Below are positions 1 through 13,759 of a stretch of DNA of 64,000 nt, one piece after another. Both the position numbers and the translations under genes were made by a program. The DNA comes from Syngnathus acus (lineage: Eukaryota > Chordata > Actinopteri > Syngnathiformes > Syngnathidae), in NCBI RefSeq assembly GCF_901709675.1, contig NC_051094.1, forward strand, positions 6,601,001 through 6,665,000. The letters run 5' to 3'. The stretch's first letter is position 1. Each line of letters opens with the position of its first letter. The notes under the pieces were generated by a model. The model saw nothing but the letters and a program-made list of their open reading frames with translations. It was not told the origin of the DNA and did no database searches.

Positions 1-2097
1 AGTGAGCAGCTTTCTCCTCATAAATAATCTTCTCCAGCCAATGATGTTCTCTGATGTTTATTCATAACACCTCATCTTCGAATATTCCTTATTAAATTTC
101 ATTTCATCTGGAGATGGATTGTGGTGTTTGTGTGTTCAACAGGGGCTGTCAACAGCTCGACTTGGCAAGCTTCAACATTGGTAGTATTTTGCTGGACATT
201 GATTGCTTCTGGCATCACTTTGATCCATTGTCTAGTGTCAGATTTGCTTAAACAAGATTTTACTCTGTGGTTTTCCTCCGTCTCCTTTCCTGAGCTGCCG
301 CAAGTTGTCATCCCAGCTCAACAGTACTACAACCAGCAAAGTCTGAAACTGATATTGAAGCCGAGCCCCTCGTGCTTATGCCACATGCTGATGTGCTGAA
401 CTTCAGAGATGGTCACGTAGATAGTCTGGTGTTTTTTATAATCACGTTTCTTTCCGTCCCACCCTTGCTTTTCATGAAATGTTCATGTTTTGTTTTCATG
501 GCGGCAATAAAAGCTTAGTCTTAGATAATGTCGTGTCTATCCTGAAGTGTGGAAAAAAGAAATAAGAAACGCTGCCTGATGTTTCTTTTGCCTGGAAGGG
601 AAACAAAAGGTCAGCGGTATTTACGGGCATTGGCGTGTTTATCTGGCCGCTTGAAGGCTGAGTTTTCCGAGGAATAACAAGGTGGGGAGATATGACGGAA
701 GCTCTCGGCAGCTTCTTGATGTTGAAAAGTGTAAAGCTTACGGAATGAAGTTGGATTTGCTGCTTGGAATTAATTTGTTGAGTTTGAAATGACCCATGAC
801 ACATTTAAGGAGGTGTGGAGAAGCACTGCTCGGAATGGAACCTCTTAGACACAAATGGAGATCTTGGGCCGCTCTTGTTGAAGGGGCCCCTGCTGTGTCA
901 TGAGAGGGACATCAATGCCAGGCGCTTCATCTTTCAACACACCGGCTGAGAAAGTGATGAGAGACACATAAAGATGAAGTGATGGACAGGATAATTATTC
1001 AGATGATTGGCAAGTCCAGCTGTATGCTATTAGTGAAACCTAGAAAATCACAACACACTCAGAAATGCTAAAAGTGTCTTTATTAAATAATTGAATTGAT
1101 ATATAATATAGAAATTTCAGAACACTGTGTAAATTTGTACCCTATAGTTGCTCAGAGCAACATTCAGAACCACTCAGTCATTGTTGTCCAGGACCAGACA
1201 CTTGAAGAGGACTTAGTTTTTCCCATTCGATTATTTTATATTTAAGGCGTATGTTTTCAAACAAATATTTTCTGCAATTATAACTTTACTATTGCTTCAG
1301 TGTATGTAGGTCATATACCAAGTCATTCCAATCGGGTTGCATTAGGAACGGAACTCTGTCATATACCAATGTGTCTTAAATGTGCACTTTGTTGGCTTAA
1401 CAAACAGACTGTGGTTTGCCTATATTTTTTTTAAACAATAATATTTTGAGAAGCTTAAAAAAAATAGCAACAACACAGTTTCACATAAACCCGACAAATT
1501 GTAGAATGCCTGCTCACCGTATAGTCGTATAAAGACCTCGTTTTGCAGTAGCAATGGCAGACAGCTCAGGTCAGAGGATGAGATGAAGAAGACAGCTGCG
1601 TCCGAGCCAGTGTCCGAGGATGGATGAACTAAAAGGATGGGCAGCATTCTCCAAGTGCTCTAACTTTAGAACACACATGTCGGTAAAAGTCCCAAAACCT
1701 GTCCTGAGCGTGTCAACACATGCTTTCATACCCCCGCCCCCCTTTTGTGTGCACATCTCTCTGTTTGCCCAACCCGGCAAGCGCTCATAACTAAACAGCA
1801 CAAGAAGGGGCCACAATCATTGCCTAATATAACAAATCCTTCCACTTGTTGATGTTTCATTTTCTTTCCAGAAGCTTCTTGTGTCAATTTCCTGCCCTGA
1901 CTGTCGAGTTCAAAGGTTCACGAACTCACAGTTGGAAGTGTGAAGAGCGTGTAACAGATTCGACCCGCAGACCTTATTTCAGAGCCAAAAAACCTTCTGT
2001 CTTACCTCCTCAGGGAAAATTCAACCAGGTCAATTAGTTTGAATAGAGCAATTTAATTATCAGACATTTTACAGAGGAACAGATTTTGAATGTTAAC

Positions 2098-2117
2098 GTG
2101 TGTGTGTGTGTGTGTGT
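2098..2117. repeat. (GT)n microsatellite
   Basis: An uninterrupted GT dinucleotide run inside efna5 intron 1. The flanks are not repetitive. Confidence 0.9.
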
Positions 2118-5100
2118 TTCGCTTTCTGTTTCTTGCCGAAGATTGGATAGCTTTTTAGTTCACGGCAGGTCCTTGGTTTGGTGATTTATGCAGTTTCAAA
2201 GTTAAGAACGAATGAACTAGTTTGCTCTGTAGCGTATCAATGCATCATCATTCCGCATAAGCAGCCACGCTCAGTTTTTAGTGTATTAACTGGACACAAA
2301 TCTCTACTAAGATGACAGAGCTCCTGCAGGAAAAAAGTAGCTCTTTTAAGCGCCACTCATTTAGAAGCAAAACCTTAAATGCACATGTGAAGTGGCCTCT
2401 TCAAAGCATTTAGCCTCTTGGTGCAAAACTGCCCACCTTTTCGCTCTCACGCAGGTTTTTTCTAGTTTTGAGTAAATTAAGCTTAAAAGAAGAAATGCCA
2501 GAAGACATCATGGGGTTTCCTAACTCCTTTTTTCATGTTTTAAAAAAAAAAATCCAAATAAATTATTCCTATGTACTGGCAGGTGACTTTAAGTACGTAA
2601 TCAAGTCCTTATTGAATAATTTTATTTTTTAAGACGATTTTTGTTGTGTATGCATTCTTTGTTGTGTGCTTGTGTGTGTGTGCCTACAAGTCTTAATCTA
2701 GTTATTTCCTACTCCCAAATTCACCTTCTTCAGGTTAAGGTCGAACAAAATGCTGTAGACACGAGGGTGTCTTTTTCAGACAGCTTCCTTTATTGGTTTA
2801 GTATTGAATTATTGTTCCCATGTTTGGCACGGTGCAGTGAGGATACTGCTTTTTTTTTTCTCTTAAAACTTTCTGACCCCAACCACGTCTTAACAAAGCA
2901 GCCCTTTGTATGTTATTTCTCGTGACCAGGGCTGTCTGTATGTTGCTATTGTACACGGCCTGTGGAGAATAAATACAAACACGAGCAAGGCCTCATACAT
3001 AGAAGACAACCACATTGAGAGCAGCACAAGGATAACTGCAATCTGGCCCTGAACTGTGCAAATTAATTTGAGTGGAATAACCATGCACGTGATGTACAAC
3101 ATTGAGAATTGTATGTACGTTGTGTATGTTCTTGCATGCCCACGTCGATATTATCAAGTGACCTTTGCCGCCCAATAGAATGCAGGCACTATCCGCAATA
3201 AGACATGCAGTCAAAGTACCCGACACACCACTTAACCCCCCTCCTGGAACCTTGACAGCTTCTCCATGGGAGGCTGACCCAGAAGGTCCTGTAAGATGCT
3301 TCGTTGATACCAAGCACACACACACGAATCCGACCTCCCACCCTCCACATGTAGCGTGGCACGCATAACTTTTTGACAGTCATGAGGTATGGGATCACCA
3401 CTGACAAAAGCTCTGCTGTCCCATCTGGAGTTACAGCGCTCGCCTTGTCATCCTGAGCGGCCTCACTATGTCTTCCTGCCTTCATAAATCACGGCAAAGA
3501 CACGTGCATTTGTGCATTAGCACTCATTAAATAAATGCAGACCTACTTAGTCCAGGACAGGGTGTTAAAAAGCAGGAAGCCAAGCAGACTCAAGGTCGTA
3601 AAATATTCATCCTTGTGTGTGTCTCTTTTGTATTACCTAACAAAAAAAGGGGTCGTAATTTCAAAGTTACCCAATCAAAAGCGGGCATGGTGACCTTTGT
3701 AAAGTGTTCCTAATGATGTGACCAGAGAGACACATCCTTAGCGATTGTTCTGAGAGAATTTCTGACTCGTATTTTACAAAGCCAAGACTCAGATATGCCA
3801 CAAAGTAGTTGTGACATCCGTGACGTCTCGAAACGATCCTAAAATATGCCCAATCCTCTCTTCACTTTGTTGAAAAATGTAAACTTCAAAATCTGTCAAG
3901 TGAGGTGAAAGGCGCCCGTGTGATCTGATTGTGATGGCACTCTCACTATTCCGACGAAACTATCCATTATTTGTTATTTTGGGGAGGGATATATTTCAGA
4001 CTTTGCAAGGTGGTGGGCGGACAGCTATCAGGAAATACTGCTGTTTTTATGTCATGTGACGGGCACGTCAAGCCTGCCTACCAAGGTGCGTAAACTATGC
4101 TCCGACCGAGACGATGTGCAGTTTAGCAGATAATGGGAGGGTAAGCGTGACATGATGTTGTAAAATATTGTCATCACTGGATGGCAGCAGACAAGCCAAT
4201 GGCTCAGGAAAACTAAACTCTGAAATCATAACCGTAGATCCTGCCAGGTACTCATTTTCACTAGGGTGCTTTTCTCCGATATGCAGTGGAAACATTTCAA
4301 GTTGAATGCCGCTGACGTTTTGATTTCAGACAATATTTGGACAAGTATTTATTCATAATTATAGTTGGCTTTTTCTTGGGGATTTGTTTTTCGGTCTTTT
4401 CAAAAAATTCACTTTAAAAGCCTTGGTTTTACTCGCTCTTACTTTTTATCATTGCTACTCCTTACACACAACAATAGATTATTTCTATTATTTCTTTTCG
4501 AAAAATGTGTTCTATAATTGTAGTAAATGAGTATCCGCTGTGAATTTATTTAACCGAATAGCTGGCGGTAATTAATAATTACATGATTAAAATATAAACT
4601 GCAACCTCTTCTTTTTTATTAAAAGAGTGAAAAGCAGATAAGTTTTCATTTGTATTTATCCAATCCTCTCATGAGATCAGCTATTTATCCAGGACAAATT
4701 CCGCCACCTAAGTATCTGTATATATTTTAATGATCATTTAGCACTCTGTTGGCGTGTGCAAGCCTCACCCTTGTATACTGGCAGCTGCTTTTGAACTGTG
4801 AAAGGGTCGTGACTTTATGAAATCAGTGACATTCTACTGTCCAGAAACAGCTCCATGGAAACCCACCTTGAAGGTCAGCGTGTCTTTGTCTGCGAGCATG
4901 TAAAGTCTATGGTTAAGGGGGATGCCATTATGTGTCAATGCATACGTGACAAGCGCATGTGTATGTCATTGACCATCACTTCTTTATCGCAATATTCTGC
5001 AGTTTTCAGAACATATAAAGCCTTTTTTTTTTTTGGTCCAGCTCTTCACATTTTGATCTGAGGAGCAGATAGTGTCAGGGGCTGGCATTCAAACAACTTT

Positions 5101-5455
5101 CTACAAGAAAAGTGTCTTAACTGAGCGCTATAGAAGTATTTTTCAGTAATCTAAGACTAAACTACAGAGAGCGAGAGAGGCTTCATAGTATGCGGATGAT
5201 GTAAGTCTACTTAGTGCCGCTCCTGTATTATTTATACAAGTGCAGCACTTCACAAGCCAAACACATCAATTTAAAAGACAATGAGCACTTTTTCCACTTT
5301 CAAAAAGGCTATTTTTAAAGGTCTAGAGCGAGTACTCAAGAATATATAGTTGCTGGACATTCCATTAAGTACAATCTACTACAATTCCACACAATAGTGG
5401 ATATCTCAGTCATATATATTTTTATACAGAATTTTTTTTAAGCATCATATCAATA

Positions 5456-5760
5456 TTTTACAGCAGAGGCGTAGCCAAGCCGGGGCGAGCCGGGGCGGCG
5501 CCCCGGTTAGGACTCCCTGCGCCCCGGTTGAAAAAAATCGAGCTTTTTCGATTCTTCATTTTCATGCCGTTTTTTTCTTTCGGTCTTGCGCGAATGTGCT
5601 TGCGCTATTCTATGTGCGCGATGTTATCCATTCACCGTTTGCCTCCCGGACCCGGATGTTGTTTTAGCGATCAGCGAACGGCGTGGGTGATGTTCGATTT
5701 TTTTTCCTGTGGGCGTGCGCCCCTACTGGAAAAATACCTGGCTACGCCTCTGTTTTACAG
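5456..5760. mobile_element. hAT-like non-autonomous element (MITE) with 8-bp TSD
   Basis: The element proper is 5464-5752 (289 bp). It begins CAGAGGCGTAGCCA and ends with the exact reverse complement of those 14 bases, then the inverted match decays. It is flanked by a perfect 8-bp direct repeat, TTTTACAG, at 5456-5463 and 5753-5760. An 8-bp duplication with termini starting CAG is the signature of the hAT superfamily. The interior is GC-rich near the left end and has no transposase, so it must have moved in trans. It sits in intron 1 of efna5. The intact duplication suggests a fairly recent insertion. Confidence 0.88.
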
Positions 5761-7160
5761 ATTCCATACACTTGTTTAATACTTCATAGGGTTTGTCAAA
5801 AAGTCTAAAAAAGTGTAAAATGGCTCCACTTTGATTGACAGTTACTGAGGTATTCTTTTTAAAAACTGGGGTTTTGTCACTGCATGATACGGATCCCTCA
5901 TATTTCGAAAATTGTAAAGTTTTGAAGTACTATTTGCGAGTCACTCACTCCATTGTTTCAGCAGAGATGTGTAACTTTGCCAATGCTTCAACTGGGAGAG
6001 GCTTCTGTGTTCTTAATTGTCCCCTCCCAATTTGTCTCCAATGCAATTGACTATTAATTGACACTAAGGGACTGTCCGTGAGCATGCATACAATGAATGA
6101 AGCACACGTCTCCTCTCATCCCAGTACACATTGTACAGTATTTACAGAGGCATTGAAGTGGCTTTGGGGAGGCTATAATTCACAAGGATGGCCCCGGGGG
6201 CTGACAGGATGTTGCAGGAGGGATGTGTCATTTTTCCCAAGACTCCCTTGGTGACGGGCGGAGACATAAAGAAATCCTTTTACCCCCGACCCACCCCCAG
6301 TCTCCACACATCAGTGTTTCACACCCATAAAAATGGTCGGTTGGCAGAGTGCTAGAGCTCAGAGGAAGTATTTGTCTCTCTTTCATTCTTTTCCACATCT
6401 CTGATTTAGATTTGAGCCACGGCATAGCTGATGCGGACATCAAACATTCGCCCGGGAAGAACAGAACAAGAACTTGTCTGTCGCTGCTCTTAATTCATTG
6501 TCTCCGTCCCTGGGGCGAAATGAGCACTGACAGACGTAAATGGCAGAAATGAATATGGTTAAGATGGCAGATGAGGGTGACGGTGGTGGGCAGGGCAACG
6601 GTGGGTTGCGGTTGCAGGCTGGTGACAAGAGCGAAAGGGGAGCATGAGCAAAAGGCTTGATGATGAAAGTGAGCGGGATGAAGGAATGTATGAGGAGGTG
6701 CCTCTCTTTGCTGACAGACACTATATTATACTAGCTTGACCACCTGCTCTCAGCTTACCACCCCCCAATAAAGCAACACCACATGTAGAGAGTAAAATGC
6801 ACCATGATGCGCAAGCCGCGACAATAACCAAGAAAAACATGTCTGCCTTTAAAAGCATCCGCAACGTTTTCCGCCTGCATCCACATTAGCGGAAATATCC
6901 GACGCACTTTAACTCTGTGTGTCTTCTTACCAAACTCGCGCTGAGACCGTAAACCTATCGGCCTGTTAGCCAAGCTGGAATGCGTCTGTCAACTATGACT
7001 TCAGTGCTCCTGCTTCGGTTGCTTTTTTCCAGTACTTTGATACCTCAGAGCTTCCCGCTGTCTCCTTGCAGATTTATGCCAAGGCCAAACAAAGTGAAAC
7101 GTGACGGTACGATTCTTTTGATTACAAATCATAACATCTGAAATCAACTTTGCATGTGCA

Positions 7161-7174
7161 GCGCCATCTGCTGA
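7161..7174 (-). promoter_or_regulatory. CTCF-core-like motif in intron 1
   Basis: Read on the minus strand, the 14 bases TCAGCAGATGGCGC match the CTCF core consensus CCASYAGRKGGCRS at 13 positions; only the first base differs. This is a motif match only. Occupancy is inferred and untested. Confidence 0.35.
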
Positions 7175-8039
7175 ATCTATTTTGCCACTACTCCCACCTG
7201 GCCCAAGTTGTGTATCAGTTGGTTGTGTCATCATTGTCAATCACAGCAAAGATTATTTTTTGTATTCTCTGGCAACCATAACGAACAGTAACAGAACTCC
7301 AATGACGGCGCTCTACATTCAACACTCTGTTGTGCTTTCTGTGAGAGGTTGTGATCATTATTTGGGTTTAGGACATCTGCTCAAACCAATTTGAGTGTCT
7401 GTATTTCTTTTCATTCCAGTCTGACTTTGTTGCAGAAATGTCATCATACCATTTAAAATATTCATTTCCTCTCTTTACTGTTATCTGCCACAGAAGCATG
7501 TCTGAGCCTAAGCGCAATTTGCTGTGATAGACGAGAAAGTCTGTTTTATGTCATGGACTTCGACTACTACTGAGGGTGGCATTGTAATTTCTTGTCGGTC
7601 CCTCGGACAAAAAGGGAGAAAAATGTTTTCCATTTCTGAGCTTTTGAAGAAAAGAGACTTGCAGAAATGTTGAGCTGGTGAGAGGAATTTAATTTAACAG
7701 CAAAGATTATTGCGGAGAGGAAATATTGGATGCACTTATCTGCTGCTCTCCTTCTCCTTGCTCTTCATTACAGTCTCCTGCCATCAGACGTAACAAGGTG
7801 AATACCACATTGGCTTGAAGAGCCATTTGGAAAAATGCAATCGCAAAGAAATGTATTACAGTACACTTGGAATTTCGAAAGTTGAACACCCTTGAGCTAG
7901 AAATTATTTTTTGTGGAAACAAAGCTTTTTAATTCAAACATCATTGTAATTTGGCATGTTCCAGAAATGGAGCAGCTTCAACAAGCCGGACTAGTTGCCA
8001 CCAGAGCAGAATTAAGACTCTTTTACCATAATTAAAGAA

Positions 8040-8175
8040 GCTGGAGTACCCATAGAAAGTCTCGCAAGCTATGGGAAAACCTGCAAACTCTACACAGAAA
8101 CACTCCAACTGAGATTTGATCCCAAATCTCTCGAGTGTGCTGCAGAAGTGCTAACCACTTTTGACTGTGCTGCAC
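8040..8175 (-). repeat. Degenerate SINE relic
   Basis: On the minus strand this resembles the head and middle of the intact SINE at 13775-14138. Shared segments correspond to the 'gctaacca' head, the 'gggatcaaatct' B-box area and the 'tgcaaactctacacag' block. It is heavily diverged, with no target-site duplication that I can see. Confidence 0.5.
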
Positions 8176-10119
8176 ATTATTTCCTATGGGAAAAAATGTC
8201 CAAATCCAAAATCTGCTCGACCACCATGCTGGAACAGATTGATGTGCACGATGTGGCATTGCTCCTCTTATATCACACTGGTGGTGCGTGCGTAATTAGA
8301 CATCTGCACAAACCACCACAAAGTGTTTGCGCGGTGCATCTGCAGCATACAAAACATGTTGAAAGATCCTGGATAGTTTTTGCATGGATAATCCAAATAC
8401 GGGTTCAGTCTGAGTTCATCCCCTCTTGACATATTTTCCTTCTGGAAAAAATTCAACAAATGATCAATCACGTCACCAACACGTAGGCTCTCGAGCATAC
8501 AAACACTCAACAAGATACACAATTTGGAGAAAACGATTGCACTGTTTTTTTTTTCTTGTTAAGGTCCTTGTACGTTTCTACTTTCTAGGTTTGTGATTTG
8601 ATTTATCAGGCAAACAAAACAGTGCCGGAGGATATAAATTGAAAATCAGATGTATGAATTTCACCAGGGAGAGGTGTGGTAATGTAAATAGATCTGATTC
8701 AGGGTCACACGCAAGGCGGGTGAAGCGAGGAACTCAGGTAGGCGTAAAAATCGAAAAGTAAAAGGAAAAGGCTGCAAAGACCTATTATGCGTAAGGGAGG
8801 AAGAGCTATTGCTCTGTCACGTGAGCGGCTGTCAAGACAGTATGAATTGTTTGCTCTTAAAAAAAAAAACGGCATTCGGTCTGTGTGCATTTTGTTTTTT
8901 TTGGCGGCCACACAAGGTCTGTTTGGTGTGTGGCTGTTTTTGTGTGTTTGTATAGTTTCGGCGATATAATCGAGATGACTTACCTGATTTCGATCAGCGC
9001 CCAAGATGAGAAATTTCCTAGTGTAGCGTTTGTTAGCATAAAAAAAAAACAAGTGGGGTAAGTTGGTGTGTAAGAGTTTAGATGTGAGCTGAGGCCTACA
9101 GTAGCTTGGGTGGTCTTTGTGTTTTACTGTTTTCGGGTGTTTAATAATTGTCTCACGTGGCAGCATTACAGGAGATAAGTATACGATCAAAACGCAGATT
9201 CTTTTTTTTTTAATGAAATGACTATTTTTTCTCTGTCAGGTGTCACCACAGATAAACAAATGGATATGTTCCACCAAAAAAAAAAATCTGTGATATAACC
9301 GGGATGCAAATGATGACGTATTGTGGAGGAGCACTATTATCCCATCTTGAAGAGAGAACGTAATTTCGATCTCTTTGTATGTCTTGACGTGAAGAAATTG
9401 ACAATAAAGCAGACTTTTTTTTTTTTTTTGACATTTCTACTGGACTGCACCTTTTAGCAAAAATTGCCATTGGATCTCAATTTTTCATCTGATTTGGAGG
9501 ACTTGGATCACTTTTCACTCTGAAAAGGTGCCTGATGGGAGTCCATTATGACATACGAGCGGGGGACGGCGCGTGTGCCGATAGGTGTGCGTTTGTCTCC
9601 CTGCGGTCTCACCAGGGTGTGTAATTGAAATGGAAATGAGCCAATCAAAGAGTGTGATGGCGAGTCACAGGTTTCCAAATTTAGACTCTTCATATTGTAG
9701 CGTGCTTGTGTGTGGATATTTCTTGACCCTGTCTGTTGGAGCATCATTGTTATCAGTTGATGATAAGATTTTGGACTCCCTCCCAACTTTGGAACATCCA
9801 AGCCATGTCTGGCCCTGGTTGATTCGCCTGGCTGACTTTTGTGGTGTCTTCTGAGACAGCTGCACCATAACACAGGCATGTAATTATCACCATTTTACAA
9901 TTAGCCCACCATTTAAAACTGCTCCTTAATTAACTGTTTTTGTGCCAGATATCCTCCCCTAGCTTGCAAGTTAATTGTGAAGAAGTATATTATAAAATGG
10001 AAAAGTGATTATAATGGATTGTTCAAGTGTTTTTTTGGCTGAGTCCTTCCACAACATCTCCAGGTTTATTTTGCCAACTTTTAGAATCAGTTTTAATTGC
10101 TGCTATTAGTTCATCGGCA

Positions 10120-10240
10120 TTACAGATCTGAGGTTGAGGGTTTGAAACTTGGCTCAGATTCTAAACTGACCATAGTTGGTGACTATTTTGTCCTTATGTG
10201 CCCTGCGATTGGTTGACGACCAGTCCAGGGTGTCCAGGCC
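10120..10240 (+). repeat. Degenerate SINE relic
   Basis: This is a plus-strand fragment of the same SINE family as 13775-14138. It shares the 'tgccctgcgattggttg' and 'cagtccagggtgtcc' blocks of the 3' half. The start is poorly defined. It directly precedes an AT-rich microsatellite. Confidence 0.5.
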
Positions 10241-10251
10241 TCTTCTTCAAA

Positions 10252-10315
10252 TGTATTAATATAATATATTATATATTTATATATTATATATATATATATA
10301 TTAATATATATTAAT
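10252..10315. repeat. AT-rich simple repeat
   Basis: Irregular (AT)n and ATTA repeats, about 60 bp, immediately after a SINE relic. It probably grew from the tail of that insertion. Confidence 0.8.
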
Positions 10316-11492
10316 TTTCTTGACAGGGGTAATTTAAAAGAGAACGCCGAGAATTTCCGCGACTACATTACCAATATCTTTCATCGAAGATGCTCCCAAA
10401 ACCTTTAGAGCTCCCTCAGCTCGCCGCTGTTACGACAGCATTTCCCCTGCCTCCATTTCACTCATTTTACCTGCTACAGTTCATTTGAATTCCGCTGGTG
10501 CGTCGCATACAGATGTTGATGTCCATATTTTTGAACATGTCCATTTTATGATGAAGAATGACTTCCTCTCCCTGCCGCGGGGCAGTTGACAGAATACTAA
10601 GAATAGCCGCAAGATGGCAAGGCAAAGATCCAGCCGATGATGCCTCCTTATTTAGATTAGCATTTTCGATTTTATACATTTTGCCAGATGTTTGCGTGTC
10701 GCCTTCCAAATACCGTGTTCAGTACAGTGTGGTTTTGGTTTCCGAGAGTTGGAAATGGGAAAACAGACAGACCCAAGTTGAGCTGAGCTCATATTTGGGA
10801 AGTAACTTGGAGCACATGCATTTTAGCTTTGGTCATTTCTTTCAACCATATTCGTAGTCGTGCACTCAGGTCGTATCAAAGATTCACCGTAAGTTAGGAA
10901 CTGCGAGTATTCTGCTTTCTCATGTAAACTTTGACTTTTTTGGAACCAAATGCTCTCTTCCTCCTTGTTCCCTTACTGTTTCTCACTTGGTGCCAGCTTC
11001 TGGCTCTCACACCGCTGCTTCTTTGCCAAGCACCCTGCTCTCTTTGCGCCAACCTAACACAGGCAACCAAGTGTGCGTGGAATTGCAAATGTGTTTCTTG
11101 CATGTTTGGGTTACATGACACATATCTTTTGTATCTGATTTTACATGCTCAGCCGGCCAAACAACCTCAGCTTCATTTACAGTCGGGTCCAGTCGCCACC
11201 GTTGTGAATCCCGAGGCTCGAAGAGAAGGGCAGATGAAACATCACACTTACACACACACAGACTTTCTAAATCTCCTCTCCATCACATACACACCGGTGG
11301 ATGAAAAGGATGTTACCATTAAGTCGGTGACATTTTAAGACAGGAAGAGAGATGCGTGGCTTTTCCTGGACCCCAGCAAACTTGTTTTAAATGAGATGTT
11401 ACAGATGAGCTGCTTGATGCTTTGCTTGTAAACGCTTCACAACAGTATTTACCCTGCAAGAGTAAACACAGGCAGGGGAGGGGGAGAAATGC

Positions 11493-11512
11493 TCACACAC
11501 ACACACACACAT
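11493..11512. repeat. (CA)n microsatellite
   Basis: A short CA dinucleotide run in efna5 intron 1, next to a purine-rich stretch. Confidence 0.85.
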
Positions 11513-13200
11513 GCACAAAAATGAATATACCAAGCAAAGCCGGCTGACACAGATGCAAGCTGTAATGTAAAATGTCTGTGGGTACATTTGCCACTTTATT
11601 GTGACATTAATCATTCAATTACACCAACACAAATGAAGTGACAAGTGAAGGCGCTCCGAGCAGATTGCCGCAATTGTTGTGTGAGATTAAAAACCCTCGT
11701 GTGATGTGTGTTGGGATTGCTTCTTTGTAGATTTGTAGTGCAGCAGACGCCGGATCAGCATTCTAGTACATATGCAGCGACTTGATCCGACAAAATCCAT
11801 CCTCGAGTCGGAACTCTCCGATGACGCAACTAGAGAAGGTTGAAGTGAGAGCATATAAAGTGAAAAATAGCATAACAAGGATGAGAAAGGAAAAGCTGCC
11901 TGCAGTTTTCTGAGAATTCTCCTGCTAGACAGTTTTAAGAAGGAACAGAGACAGAGTTTACCATGATTTATATATGTTAATCCCGAGCCTTCGAAAGTTT
12001 CTCTCATGCATTTTGGGGTGCTCGAAGAAAACCCTTCCCATAGTCTGAAGTTTTCAATTAAAAGTTTGGTCCCGTTTTACGGACTAGGTCTAAGCCGACA
12101 TGCCAGATGGTTTGTTTCACAAATCCATCAAGGGAACAGTGAACTAATTGGGAAAAGTTCAAGGGCTTAAAAAATAACTGTTTAGATGGGGGGCTCTGCC
12201 CGAGACATCCATTATAGGCCAATCAGATCAACAAGTAATGGAGTAAACAACTAGCTTACCTAAAAGCCAATGTCCCCTTGAGAACCAAAAACATCCATGT
12301 AGGTAATCAAGAAATGTTGCTGCTGTTTTTCCTGATCTACTTTCTCACGTTACCTTACACATTGTATTGATTTGATGTATCTTACCATGTTGTTTAGTCT
12401 GTTCAGTTTTTAATTGTCTGGAGATATCAAACTTTCCTAAAAGTACTAGCTCACCTTTCCGGTGTTGAAATGAGTCAGTGGCACCAACTGTGCATATGAG
12501 TGTCCATGTCCAATTTTGTGGCCTTAACTGTCACATTGAGGGCACTTGTGGAGAGTGTTAAAAGCGCATACTGGCATGTTTTACAGGCGTTTTCTCAGTG
12601 ACCCTGAAGCCAGGCCACTATGGACCCTCACAGCAATTGCTCTCTAATTTGGAGCATTCGGCAGGTGCGGGACCTATTCTGTCATCAGCAGATGAGATGT
12701 GTTGAGTGCGTGTTTAGGTTTGTTGTCGACATCTGATGAATCGGTATGTATCAAAGCCCTCTGACCCTCGTGTGGCCTCGTCTAGCGCAGCCATCAGGGA
12801 CCGGCCGCAGTGTTTTTCTCATCATGACATTTCTCATCTGGACCCCCTTGTATCGCCGCGGTCTTTTGTACCACGTCTGCGTTTGTCCTTCTGTCGGCAA
12901 AGTGCTTTTTCTTGTCTGGAGAAGCATTTCTTTCCCACACTTTATTTCACTTTCTGTGTGTGTGCAGATGTGTGTGGAAGTATGTGGCGCAATGACAGAT
13001 TTATAGATATAAACAAACTCGTGTAAAGAAATTTATTGAAGCTTGAAGATGAGAGCCGGCTGCCAGTAAATTTCAACGCCTCACTGACAGAGTGCAGAGT
13101 ATCGAGAAAGCGATGTCTGCATACGTGGGCTAAATTTTCACACTTTCATCAGTGCTAATTTGAGCGATAGTTCAAACTTCCTTTTTGTTTTGTTTTCTAG

Positions 13201-13493
13201 ATTCCATCGTGGGGATTACCACATCGACGTGTGTATAAATGACTACCTGGATGTCTACTGTCCGCACTACGCGGACTCGGTGCCCGTGGAGCGGACGGAA
13301 CGCTACGTCCTCTACATGGTCAACTACGACGGCTACAGCACGTGCGACCACACCTTCAAGGGCTTCAAGCGCTGGGAGTGCAACCGGCCACACTCGCCCA
13401 CCGGGCCGCTCAAGTTCTCGGAGAAGTTCCAGCTCTTCACTCCGTTCTCCTTGGGCTTTGAGTTCAGACCGGGAAGAGAATATTACTACATCT
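13201..13493 (+). CDS. efna5: Ephrin-A5, exon 2 (receptor-binding domain)
   Basis: This exon encodes most of the ephrin receptor-binding domain, a GPI-anchored cell-surface ligand module for EphA receptors in axon guidance and tissue boundaries. The frame opens [14 protein letters not shown] and closes in [12 protein letters not shown]. The ephrin signatures [24 protein letters not shown] and [18 protein letters not shown] are present; the last covers the G-H loop that enters the Eph receptor pocket. Four conserved cysteines are visible (CIND, YCPHY, CDHT, ECNRP). The exon is 293 nt, between an acceptor ending TTTTCTAG and a donor GTGAGT at 13494. One base completes a codon begun in exon 1, and one base carries over to exon 3. 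GC at third codon positions is much higher than in exon 4. Confidence 0.97.
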
Positions 13494-13759
13494 GTGAGTC
13501 TTCATTTCTTTATTATTGCTTGGCAGCGTAGTGATGTCTCAATCGGGAGTAGAAATGCAGCATTTTGTGATTTTACCAAACTGGTGACTCATATAGGCCA
13601 TGTAATGGAAATAAAAGTGAATATTAGCCAAATTGAATCTAGCTTCCATTACCCAGGAAGTTTTCCTAGCCCATTGCAACCTGAAACAGTGATTTGTTAA
13701 ACGATTCAGAAAAAATACACAAAAACATGCATGCACAAAATAAAACAAATTCACCCATT

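Larger units (their letters stand above)
1..13200 (+). other. efna5: efna5 intron 1 (3' part)
   Basis: This non-coding stretch ends in a pyrimidine-rich tract and AG at 13199-13200, directly before exon 2. I found no exon 1 here, meaning no signal peptide followed by a donor that leaves two bases of a codon. Exon 1 is therefore inferred to lie upstream; ephrin-A genes are known for very long first introns. Contents I can name are a (GT)n run (2098-2117), a hAT-like MITE (5456-5760), a CTCF-like site (7161-7174), two SINE relics (about 8040-8175 and 10120-10240), an AT-rich run (10252-10315) and a (CA)n run (11493-11512). The open frames here look like chance and none has a recognisable domain. 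Confidence 0.75.

Noticed and set aside
8955-9010. ACTTACCTG-like segment resembling the start of U1 snRNA
   Set aside because: Only about nine bases match; the rest of the RNA, its stems and 3' box are absent.
8705-9190. 161-residue open frame on the minus strand
   Set aside because: It sits inside efna5 intron 1 with poly-Phe and poly-Lys from T and A runs, and shows no domain or splice pattern.
13160-13200. ATG at 13160 in frame with exon 2 as a possible alternative start
   Set aside because: The intervening sequence is a pyrimidine-rich splice acceptor, and an ephrin made this way would lack a signal peptide.
13239-13700. 153-residue frame overlapping exon 2 in another frame, and the minus-strand frame at 13172
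   Set aside because: Shadows of the GC-rich exon 2, whose ephrin frame is clear.
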